Shown here: one piece after another, positions 1 through 6,179 of the stretch
Position numbering within the stretch: the stretch's first letter is position 1
Layout: each line of letters starts with the position of its first letter
From: Actinomycetota bacterium
Lineage (GTDB): Bacteria; Actinomycetota; Acidimicrobiia; Acidimicrobiales; Ilumatobacteraceae
NCBI GenBank assembly: GCA_018882725.1
Contig: VERK01000091.1
Span: forward strand, 1 to 8,370
DNA: 8,370 bases
Direction of reading: 5' to 3'
Made by a program: the position numbers and the translations under genes
The notes under the pieces: model-generated
Databases searched by the model: none
Told to the model about the DNA's origin: nothing
Seen by the model: only the letters and a program-made list of their open reading frames with translations

Positions 1-356
1 GCGACGGCGCGAGCCGCGCGGCGCAGTCGCAACGAGTCGAGGGGCTTGATGAGCCAGCCGTCCGAACCGCTACGGCGTGCGAGATGGATGTCGACGTCGC
101 GGTCGAGGAGCATCAGGATCGGAACATGCGGCAAGGTGCCACCGCTCTCGTCGAGACGTAGATCCATCGTGACGGCCACACCGCCCATGGTGCCGATCTG
201 CATGTCGAGGATCACCAAGTCGGGTGTACGGGCCTTGACGGTGGGGGCCACCGCACGGCCGTCACGGCACACGGTGAACGATGTGTCGGGTCCACCGAGA
301 GCGGCGGTCACTTCGTCGATGAGCCAATCGGCGTCGGTAGCGAGGATCACGTGCAC
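1..356 (-). CDS. Response-regulator receiver-domain protein (C-terminus beyond window)
   Basis: The minus-strand frame from GTG at 356 gives 118 residues and then leaves the window without a stop. It has a CheY-like receiver fold: strand beta-1 (VILAT, 3-7), the phosphoacceptor Asp51 in VILDMQIG, a proline-led beta-4 (PILMLL, 79-84), and the conserved Lys104-Pro105 in WLIKPLD. Receiver domains accept phosphate from a histidine kinase on that Asp. Two conserved features look altered. The usual Thr/Ser switch residue after beta-4 is Leu84, and the acidic pair near the N-terminus is reduced to Thr7-Asp8. Trp101 sits where CheY has Tyr106. An output domain may follow outside the window, so the type of regulator is unknown, and no kinase gene is visible. 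The start is supported by a TAGCGT box 7 bases upstream. A second GTG two codons in is possible. It follows the ATPase gene by 44 bases but seems to have its own promoter. Confidence 0.85.
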   Translation of the reverse strand, partial: MHVILATDADWLIDEVTAALGGPDTSFTVCRDGRAVAPTVKARTPDLVILDMQIGTMGGVAVTMDLRLDESGGTLPHVPILMLLDRDVDIHLARRSGSDGWLIKPLDSLRLRRAARAV

Positions 357-363
357 GAGGGTG

Positions 364-369
364 ACGCTA
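364..369 (-). promoter_or_regulatory. Putative -10 box (TAGCGT) of a leaderless promoter for the response regulator
   Basis: On the minus strand TAGCGT matches the actinobacterial -10 consensus TANNNT and ends 7 bases before the GTG at 356. Transcription would start at or next to the start codon, giving a leaderless mRNA. No purine-rich ribosome binding site precedes this GTG. No clear -35 is visible. The same arrangement recurs before selA, fxsA and the first ATPase gene. Confidence 0.5.
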
Positions 370-370
370 T

Positions 371-384
371 CCCGACCGGTCGGG
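371..384. promoter_or_regulatory. 14-bp perfect palindrome, possible operator
   Basis: CCCGACCGGTCGGG is identical to its reverse complement over 14 bases. It lies one base upstream of the TAGCGT -10 box of the response regulator, where a repressor or autoregulator would block RNA polymerase, and 17 bases past the stop of the preceding ATPase gene. As RNA it could form only a 5-bp stem with a 4-base loop and no U-tract, so it is a poor intrinsic terminator. One or so such palindromes may occur by chance in a window this size, so only the position makes it notable. Confidence 0.35.
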
Positions 385-400
385 CGGGGGCGAACCTCGC

Positions 401-1513
401 TCAGCGATCGTCGAAGATCTCGTGGCCGATCGACCCGATGCTGGTCAGATCGTGCACGTCGTCGGCCCGCAAGGCCACCCGGGTCACCACGGCCGACTCG
501 GCGAACGTGAGCAACGGCTCGATGCTCTTCTCTTCGGCGTCGGCCACCGCCACCAGATCGGCCATGTTGCGATGAAGGATCAATTCATCGGAGTCGGGTG
601 ACTCGGCCTCGAGACGCTTGATCTCCGTTCGCAACTTCGTGGCCGAGTGCTTCCCGAAGCGCGGTTGCAAACGGTTGACGATGACCGCACTGGTGTCGAT
701 ACCCCCGCGCGCGAGTTGTGAGACGAAGTACATGGCTTCGTTCACGGTGTCGTGCCGCGGTGAAGCCACCACCACATAACGCGTGTCCGTCGACCGGAGG
801 AGTGACTGCACCTCTTCGGCCCGCGTGCGGAATCCCTCTTCGATGCCCTCGAACGCTTGGAAGAAGTCGATCGCGTCGGCGAGCACATCGGCCCCAATCA
901 CGCGCCCGATCGTGCGAAGGATCGGTTGGGCCGCGATGTTGAGGACTTTCAGCCCACCGCGGGCCGGCGCGATCAACCACCGGTACACACGGTGGTCCAA
1001 GAAGTTCATGAGCTTCTGTGGTGCGTCGAGGAAGTCGAGCGCCTCGCGGCTCGGTGGTGTGTCGACCACTATCAAGTCGAAGCGATCGTCGTTGTGCAGT
1101 TCGAACAAGCGCTCGGCCGCCATGTATTCCTGGCTGCCCGACAACCGGCTGGCCACGTTCACGTAGAACTGGTTACCGAGGATGCGGTCCACCTGCTTCT
1201 CGTCACGCGCGTGTCGACGGATCACGCCATCGAACGTTGCGCGTGCATCGAGCATGGTCGCCCACATCTCACCGTCGGGAAGCACCACCCGTGTGGTGTC
1301 GTTGCCGAGTTCTCCCGCGATTCCGAGCGCGTCGGCCAGACGACGGGCTGGGTCGATCGTGATCACGCACACGCGTCGCCCGCGTCGCGCCGCTTCGATG
1401 GCCACGGCAGCGGCGGTCGTCGTTTTGCCCACACCACCCGAACCGCAGCACACCACTACCTTGGACGAATCCACCAGAGCGGTGAACGAACCGTTCGACT
1501 TCTTGCGAGTCAT
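401..1513 (-). CDS. Get3/ArsA-like ATPase, second subunit of a tandem pair
   Basis: This is a 370-residue P-loop ATPase of the SIMIBI class (ArsA/Get3/MinD relatives). The P-loop is GSGGVGKTT (24-32), switch I is TIDPARRLADALG (52-64), switch II is VVDTPPSREALDFL (149-162), and a nucleotide-base contact is likely at Asn280 in VIVNR. The deviant Walker A of this class normally has a signature Lys (GKGGVGKT); here that position is Ser25. No CxxC zinc motif or arsenite-binding cysteine set is visible, which argues against a role in an arsenite pump. Size and order resemble Rv3680 of Mycobacterium tuberculosis, which works with Rv3679 as a Get3-like pair; by analogy this protein probably pairs with its upstream neighbour, but the client is unknown. 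ATG at 1513 overlaps the upstream TGA as ATGA, which implies translational coupling. GCAGG lies about 7 bases upstream as a modest ribosome binding site. Confidence 0.9.
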   Translation of the reverse strand: MTRKKSNGSFTALVDSSKVVVCCGSGGVGKTTTAAAVAIEAARRGRRVCVITIDPARRLADALGIAGELGNDTTRVVLPDGEMWATMLDARATFDGVIRRHARDEKQVDRILGNQFYVNVASRLSGSQEYMAAERLFELHNDDRFDLIVVDTPPSREALDFLDAPQKLMNFLDHRVYRWLIAPARGGLKVLNIAAQPILRTIGRVIGADVLADAIDFFQAFEGIEEGFRTRAEEVQSLLRSTDTRYVVVASPRHDTVNEAMYFVSQLARGGIDTSAVIVNRLQPRFGKHSATKLRTEIKRLEAESPDSDELILHRNMADLVAVADAEEKSIEPLLTFAESAVVTRVALRADDVHDLTSIGSIGHEIFDDR

Positions 1514-2469
1514 GTCGAGACCTGCTCGGCGAGAATGCGCGCCAGTCGCTCGATGTCTCGCGCGCTGAGGCCAGCCGTCGCAACATGAGGAAGCTCGATC
1601 GGCCGTTCACCGAGAAGAGTGGTGAGGCGATCGACCTCGCGAGCGTGAACCGCACACCGCGTGGCACGGAAACGCGCCGCCTCGGCGAAGTCGCTCTCAC
1701 CCATTCGCCCGGCTGCCACCAGCGCCTCCACCTCACTCGCGCGGTCAACACCGTTCACGACCACCGGAGCGAGTGACACACCGACTTCCGACGTCATCGT
1801 CGCGGCTGTCTCGGAGAGCTCGTTCACTGGCGTGGTCTCGGGCAACGTCACGAGCACCACCCGACTGCGCGACGAATCGCGCAACATCGCATCGATCTCG
1901 ATGGCTTGTGAGCGCAACGGGCCACCGCGAATCGTCGTGGCCATTGCTGACGGTGATCGCAGGAAACTGATCGCGTGGCCGGCCGCGGGTCCGTCGGCGA
2001 TCACCAGATCGTGAGGTCCGTCGGGTCCGGCCAACCCGACGAGATGCTTGATCTTGCCGAGCACGAGCAAGTCGTCGATACCAGGAGCCGCACTGGCCAC
2101 CACGTCCACCACACCTGTGTTCACCAATCGTTTGGCGATTCGCGCCAACCCCTGCGTTCCCAAGTAGTCCTGCAGTGCTTCACCAGCCGAAAGAGTTCGC
2201 AGATGAATGGAACCAGTCTTCGAAGCACCGCGGCCACTGGCCACGATGTCACCGTCGTAGGTACTGCCGGCCGAGGCACCTGCTCCGAGCAGCGCAGCCA
2301 AGCCCGGGCGGCCGTCAAGTGTCACAACCAACACGCGAAGTCCGGCATCGGCTGCAGCGGTGGCGAGAACAGCCGTTACCGTTGTCTTGCCGACACCCCC
2401 TTTGCCGGCCACCACGAGCAGACGCGAACTGGTGAACAGTCGGCTCGGATCAGGATTTTTCGGAGGCAC
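1510..2469 (-). CDS. Get3/ArsA-like ATPase, first subunit of a tandem pair
   Basis: This 319-residue P-loop ATPase has the canonical deviant Walker A GKGGVGKTT (22-30) including signature Lys23. Switch II is DGPAAGHAISFL (159-170) and the likely base-contact Asn is Asn239 in VVVNG. In switch I the usual DPA is DGR (52-54), so the proline-alanine is lost although the Asp stays. No zinc CxxC or arsenic-site cysteines are present, so arsenic transport is unlikely. It resembles Rv3679 of M. tuberculosis in size and in being followed by a longer paralogue, so a heteromeric complex with the next gene is inferred. The GTG at 2469 is chosen because other in-frame GTGs lie almost at the P-loop. It has no ribosome binding site, but TAGTCT lies 8 bases upstream, which suggests a leaderless mRNA. 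Its start is two bases from the divergent nfeD start. Confidence 0.9.
   Translation of the reverse strand: MPPKNPDPSRLFTSSRLLVVAGKGGVGKTTVTAVLATAAADAGLRVLVVTLDGRPGLAALLGAGASAGSTYDGDIVASGRGASKTGSIHLRTLSAGEALQDYLGTQGLARIAKRLVNTGVVDVVASAAPGIDDLLVLGKIKHLVGLAGPDGPHDLVIADGPAAGHAISFLRSPSAMATTIRGGPLRSQAIEIDAMLRDSSRSRVVLVTLPETTPVNELSETAATMTSEVGVSLAPVVVNGVDRASEVEALVAAGRMGESDFAEAARFRATRCAVHAREVDRLTTLLGERPIELPHVATAGLSARDIERLARILAEQVST
2461..2466 (+). promoter_or_regulatory. Strong Shine-Dalgarno site of nfeD
   Basis: CGGAGG lies 5 bases before the GTG at 2472 and fixes that start. On the opposite strand the same six bases are codons 2 and 3 (Pro-Pro) of the divergent ATPase gene, so the ribosome binding site of one gene is built into the coding sequence of the other. 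nfeD therefore has a leader, unlike the other transcript-leading genes here. I see no convincing -10 box for it. Confidence 0.75.
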
Positions 2470-2471
2470 TC

Positions 2472-3857
2472 GTGCGCAGACTAGCGATCCTCTTCATCGC
2501 GATCGGATCGGTGCTCGGATTCGCCGACGTGTCGTCGGTCAACGCCACGGTCGCACCAGCCGATCAGTCGAGCGACAGCGCGACGTCGTCCGAAGACGGC
2601 TCCAACGACATCGGTCTGGTTCCAGTGGACGTGCTGCAAGTGTCGGGCCTCGTCGATCGCATCGTGGTCGACGAGATCACCAAGGCCATCGACCGCGCTG
2701 AAACCGACGGGTCGCAAGCGCTCATCCTGCAGCTCAACTCGAAGGCCTCGGTGGTCGGCCGCGACGACATGAAAGATCTGTACCGGCAGATTCGCGATGC
2801 GTCCGTACCGATCGCTATCTGGGTCGGCCCGTCTGGTGCACGAGCCACCGGACTCGTCGCCCAGTTGCTCTCGGCCGCCGACGCCACCGGCATGGCACCG
2901 GGCGCACGCATCGGCAAGATCGGTACTCCGTTGTTCGACGAGGTGTCGTTCGGTGATGCGACCGAACAACTCCGCACCGAGACACTCGGATTCCAGGAAG
3001 CCCGTCGTGCCGGTGCCTTGAAGCTCGAGATCACCGACGAAGGCGCTCCCACCATTCGCAACATGGTGTTCGCTCTCGACGGACTCGAAGTCGACGGAGT
3101 CGTACTCGACACCGCGATCGAATCGGTGGCCGACGACGGAACGGCTTCGAGTGACATCACGACGGTTCGCTTCCAGAAACTCGGACTCATCTCGCAGATG
3201 TTCCACACCGCGGCCAGCCCGGCTGTCGCGTATCTCTTCCTCATCATCGGCCTCGCGTTGCTCGTGTTCGAGTTCTTCACCGCCGGAATCGGCGTGGCCG
3301 GTGTGGTGGGAGCCGTGTGTCTACTCCTTGGTTTCTTCGGATTGGGTGAACTGCCCGACCGCACCTGGGCCCTCGTCTTGGTGGTCCTGTCGATGGTCGC
3401 GTTCTCGGTCGATGTTCAGGTGGGAATCCCACGGTTCTGGACCGCGATCGGCATGGTGTTGTTCGTTCTCGGTTCGTGGTTCATGTTCCCCACGGTCGAT
3501 CAACACACCTTGCGTCCGTCATGGCTCACTCTTTTGGTGGGCATCGGCGGTATCGCCTTCACCTTCTACTCGGGCATGCCGAGCATGACGCGCACGCGAT
3601 TCGCCACACCGACGGTTGGTCGCGAGCGGATGATCGGAGCCACCGGCCGCGCCGTCACCGACATCGCCCCCGATGGCAGCGTGCAGATCGGTGAGGCACG
3701 GTGGAAGGCACGCACCAATCGTGCCACGCCCGTGAAAGCCGGCGAGACCGCCCGCGTGGTCGCGATCGACGGCATCATTCTCGAAGTCGAACCCGAAGCC
3801 GGCGGCGCGCGCGACTATCGCGAACGCAAGCCGAAGACAGCCGACGCCAGCGAGTGA
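2472..3857 (+). CDS. nfeD: NfeD-family membrane protein with apparently inactive ClpP-class protease domain
   Basis: The 461 residues follow the long NfeD architecture. There is a signal peptide (hydrophobic 4-18, likely cleavage after VNA near 25), an extracytoplasmic ClpP/SppA-like domain (about 50-235), about five membrane segments (roughly 252-270, 273-290, 299-316, 322-340, 351-367) and a C-terminal OB-fold (about 380-441). In active long NfeD proteases a Ser-Lys dyad sits in an AASAG motif and about 40 residues later. Here the matching stretch is PSGARATGLVAQ (120-131), with Gly127 where Ser is expected, and there is no Lys between 149 and 184. The MAPGARIG motif (141-148) is kept, so the fold is recognisable. 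A scaffold or membrane-microdomain role rather than proteolysis is inferred. NfeD is usually encoded beside an SPFH/flotillin-type protein, but none is here. The stop overlaps the alkB start as GTGA, so the two are probably cotranscribed. Confidence 0.88.
   Translation: MRRLAILFIAIGSVLGFADVSSVNATVAPADQSSDSATSSEDGSNDIGLVPVDVLQVSGLVDRIVVDEITKAIDRAETDGSQALILQLNSKASVVGRDDMKDLYRQIRDASVPIAIWVGPSGARATGLVAQLLSAADATGMAPGARIGKIGTPLFDEVSFGDATEQLRTETLGFQEARRAGALKLEITDEGAPTIRNMVFALDGLEVDGVVLDTAIESVADDGTASSDITTVRFQKLGLISQMFHTAASPAVAYLFLIIGLALLVFEFFTAGIGVAGVVGAVCLLLGFFGLGELPDRTWALVLVVLSMVAFSVDVQVGIPRFWTAIGMVLFVLGSWFMFPTVDQHTLRPSWLTLLVGIGGIAFTFYSGMPSMTRTRFATPTVGRERMIGATGRAVTDIAPDGSVQIGEARWKARTNRATPVKAGETARVVAIDGIILEVEPEAGGARDYRERKPKTADASE
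2478..2483 (-). promoter_or_regulatory. Putative -10 box (TAGTCT) for the ATPase pair, inside nfeD
   Basis: TAGTCT on the minus strand fits TANNNT and ends 8 bases before the GTG at 2469, consistent with a leaderless or near-leaderless transcript. It lies within the first codons of the divergent nfeD gene, so any -35 contacts would also be in nfeD coding sequence. No clear -35 is visible. The evidence is the box, its spacing, and the absence of a ribosome binding site for this gene. Confidence 0.38.
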
Positions 3858-4462
3858 GCCTGTTCGACGATTCGGTCGAACTGCTGCCGTACGACGGCAG
3901 CGCCGTGTACTGGGAATGGGCGCTCGGCGAGCGCAGTGCTGCGGCGATTCTTCAGCGATTGATCGACGACATCGATTGGGAACAGCGCAGCATCGTGATG
4001 TTCGGCAAGGAAGTCGACCAGCCCCGACTCAACTCGTGGTACGGCGACGTCGCGTACACCTATTCGGGCATCACCATGACACCGCGCCCGTGGTTACCGA
4101 TCCTCGATGACCTCCGAGATGTGTGCGAGTCGCTGAGTGGCGCGCGCTTCAACTCTGTGCTCCTCAATCTGTACCGCGATGGTCGCGACAGCATGGGTTG
4201 GCACGCCGACGACGAAGTTGAACTCGGTCGTGAACCAGTGATCGCCTCGATGAGTCTCGGTGCGGTGCGCCGATTCCGGTTGCGCCACAACGAGTCGCGC
4301 CTGGTCGTCGATCGAGACTTGGCCAGCGGTTCGCTGGTTGTGATGAGTGGGCTGTGCCAACACGCGTGGAAGCACGAAGTGCCCAAGCAGAAGACGATCA
4401 CCGAACCGCGGGTGAACCTCACCTTCCGGTGGATTCACCCCGAACTGATCACTCGCGGTTGA
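3854..4462 (+). CDS. alkB: AlkB-family 2-oxoglutarate/Fe(II) dioxygenase (ALKBH2/3-like alkylation repair)
   Basis: The 202 residues form a single AlkB-type jelly-roll dioxygenase. These enzymes oxidise N-alkyl groups such as 1-methyladenine and 3-methylcytosine in DNA or RNA, releasing formaldehyde. The iron ligands are visible as His117, Asp119 (WHADDE) and His174 (WKHEVPK). The 2-oxoglutarate contacts are Asn105 and Tyr107 (NLYRDG) and the arginines 186 and 192 in RVNLTFR. The WKHEVPK...EPRVNLTFR block is closest to the ALKBH3-like branch, as I recall it. All key residues are intact, so it should be active. The GTG at 3854 overlaps the nfeD TGA as GTGA, implying coupling; no separate ribosome binding site is clear. 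Its end overlaps the convergent selB by 14 bp. No Ada or other alkylation-response gene is nearby, and the pairing with nfeD has no obvious functional logic. Confidence 0.93.
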   Translation: MSLFDDSVELLPYDGSAVYWEWALGERSAAAILQRLIDDIDWEQRSIVMFGKEVDQPRLNSWYGDVAYTYSGITMTPRPWLPILDDLRDVCESLSGARFNSVLLNLYRDGRDSMGWHADDEVELGREPVIASMSLGAVRRFRLRHNESRLVVDRDLASGSLVVMSGLCQHAWKHEVPKQKTITEPRVNLTFRWIHPELITRG

Positions 4463-6179
4463 GGCGCGGTCCGGCGATCCGCACGTCACCACGACGACGG
4501 GTGATGCCGCGGGCGTCGAGTTCGGTGGCAATCGGGACCGCGTGCTTTCGAGTCACGCCGAGCGCCTCGCGGAACTGCGACATCGTGAAACCGTCGGGAT
4601 GAGAGGTGAGCATTTCGGCGGCGGCGAGTCGCGCGGTCTCCAGCGCGTCGACGTGAAACCACTCACCGTCCCGCTCGAAGAGAACTCCGGCCTTCTGTAG
4701 ACGTCGTAACTCGGAGTTGGTGAGCGTGCTCGGCACCGTGGGTGCGCAGCCACCGGCACGGATCAACTCGATGCCGGGATGCGACAGCAACGGATCGTCG
4801 GCGCCTCGGGTTCGTGCGTACCCACTCGTGACAGTGATTTCGGTGAACGTGGCGAGCAGAGCACGATCGCGTTCGTCGAGCACACCGATGTCGAGACCTT
4901 CGGGGCCGGCGTTCGTCACCCGATTCAGCAGCGAGGTCTGGCTGGCCTTCAACACCGCTGGATCGACCACCCAGTGCGCGACCGTCGGCGGTCGCGACAC
5001 GCCGGTGAAGCGACGAAGTTCGACGGCGTCGATCCAGCCGCGCTCGGCCACGATGCGGTCGACGTTCGCATCATCGTCGTCGTGCGGTTCCGCCCGCGAA
5101 GCCGTGAGCACCGGCGCCACGTCGCGCACCACACCACCGCCCACCGTCTCGTCGCGGCCACTCTCACGGATCACGAAGTGATCGCCCATCACCAACGGTC
5201 GCGGTTCGGCCAGGTGCAGTCGAACGAACCCGCGGGCCCCCGGCCGAATCGACTCGTCCGCGAGCACGCGCAACCGAACCGGCAACTCATCGGAGCCCAC
5301 GTGCATCGTGTACGCACCGCGCCGCGTCACGTCGTGATCGAGAGAGACGAGCGCCGTGAAGGATGCATCGATCGCCGTGGCCAGGTGCCAATCATCGGCT
5401 CGAACGACGGCATGACCGCGACGAACCTCGCTGTGTTCGATACCGCTCAGGTTGAGAGCCACCCGATGGCCGGGCTCGATGGAGTCGACCGAACGGCCGT
5501 GAGTTTGAATGCCGCGGATCCGTACTTCGCGCTGGAGTGGCTGCACAACAACGTTGTCGCCGACGGCGAGTGATCCATCGGTGAGAGTTCCGGTCACCAC
5601 GGTTCCGCTGCCCTTCGGTGCGAACACGCGGTCGACGAACAAGCGCGGTCGACCGCGATCGGGCGAGGCCGCGGTCGCATCCATCATCAGGTCGAGTTCG
5701 TGCCGGAGGTCGTCGAGACCATCTCCGCGCACGGTCGACACCTTGACGATCGGAGCCTCAGCCAGGAAGGTTCCGACCACGTGGTCGGCGATGTCGATGG
5801 CCGTGAGTTCGGCTTCGTCGTCGTCCACCAGATCGACTCGTGACACGACCACCACTCCATGTCGTGTACCGGCGAGTTCGAGAATGCGCAAGTGCTCTTC
5901 GGTCTGGGGCATCCAACCTTCGTGGGCGTCCACGACGAGAATCGCGCCGTGAATGCCGCCGACCCCGGCCAGCATGTTGTTGATGAAACGAATGTGACCC
6001 GGAACGTCGATGAGCGACACCTCACGTCCGGACGGGAGCGTGAAGTGCGCGAACCCGAGATCGATGGTCATGCCACGTTCGCGCTCTTCGCGCCAGCGGT
6101 CGGGGTTGGTGCCGGTGAGAGCGGTGACGAGCGACGACTTGCCGTGGTCGACGTGACCCGCGGTCGCGAAGATCCTCAT
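4449..6179 (-). CDS. selB: Selenocysteine-specific translation elongation factor SelB
   Basis: SelB carries Sec-tRNA to the ribosome at UGA codons marked by a SECIS hairpin. The 576 residues (family usually about 580-640) begin with an EF-Tu-like GTPase: G1 AGHVDHGKSS (7-16), G2 Thr38 in MTIDLGFA, G3 DVPGH (58-62), G4 SRVD (113-116), and a G5-like serine near 148. Beta-barrel domain II starts around 177 (RPRLFVDRVF) and domain III ends near 357 after GGGVVRDVAP. The rest is the winged-helix array; the last one (about 530-566, FREALGVTRKHAV and TRRRGD) matches the SECIS-binding end. The G4 motif is SRVD rather than NKxD or TKxD, a change that keeps the guanine-reading Asp. ATG at 6179 overlaps the selA stop as ATGA. 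Gene order selA-selB supports the assignment strongly. Confidence 0.96.
   Translation of the reverse strand: MRIFATAGHVDHGKSSLVTALTGTNPDRWREERERGMTIDLGFAHFTLPSGREVSLIDVPGHIRFINNMLAGVGGIHGAILVVDAHEGWMPQTEEHLRILELAGTRHGVVVVSRVDLVDDDEAELTAIDIADHVVGTFLAEAPIVKVSTVRGDGLDDLRHELDLMMDATAASPDRGRPRLFVDRVFAPKGSGTVVTGTLTDGSLAVGDNVVVQPLQREVRIRGIQTHGRSVDSIEPGHRVALNLSGIEHSEVRRGHAVVRADDWHLATAIDASFTALVSLDHDVTRRGAYTMHVGSDELPVRLRVLADESIRPGARGFVRLHLAEPRPLVMGDHFVIRESGRDETVGGGVVRDVAPVLTASRAEPHDDDDANVDRIVAERGWIDAVELRRFTGVSRPPTVAHWVVDPAVLKASQTSLLNRVTNAGPEGLDIGVLDERDRALLATFTEITVTSGYARTRGADDPLLSHPGIELIRAGGCAPTVPSTLTNSELRRLQKAGVLFERDGEWFHVDALETARLAAAEMLTSHPDGFTMSQFREALGVTRKHAVPIATELDARGITRRRGDVRIAGPRLNRE

Noticed and set aside
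371..384. Intrinsic terminator for the ATPase operon
   Set aside because: The palindrome would make only a 5-bp stem and is not followed by a U-tract on the minus strand.
401..403. In-frame TGA codons as possible selenocysteine sites
   Set aside because: Reading through the TGA of the second ATPase, alkB or selB meets another stop within about 10-20 codons with no conserved sequence, so these are ordinary stops.
857..1588. A 243-codon open frame on the plus strand antisense to the second ATPase
   Set aside because: It is opposite the P-loop and switch motifs of a well-supported gene, is rich in His/Arg/Val typical of antisense frames, and has no convincing ribosome binding site.
401..2469. 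Arsenite efflux ATPase (ArsA) function for the tandem ATPases
   Set aside because: The cysteines needed for metalloid binding are absent, and there is no arsB, arsD or arsR nearby. The family resemblance is to Get3-like actinobacterial pairs.
2564..3364. Long minus-strand open frames opposite nfeD
   Set aside because: The translations are Ser/Arg/Thr-rich with no domain, and the opposite strand encodes a coherent NfeD protein with a strong ribosome binding site.
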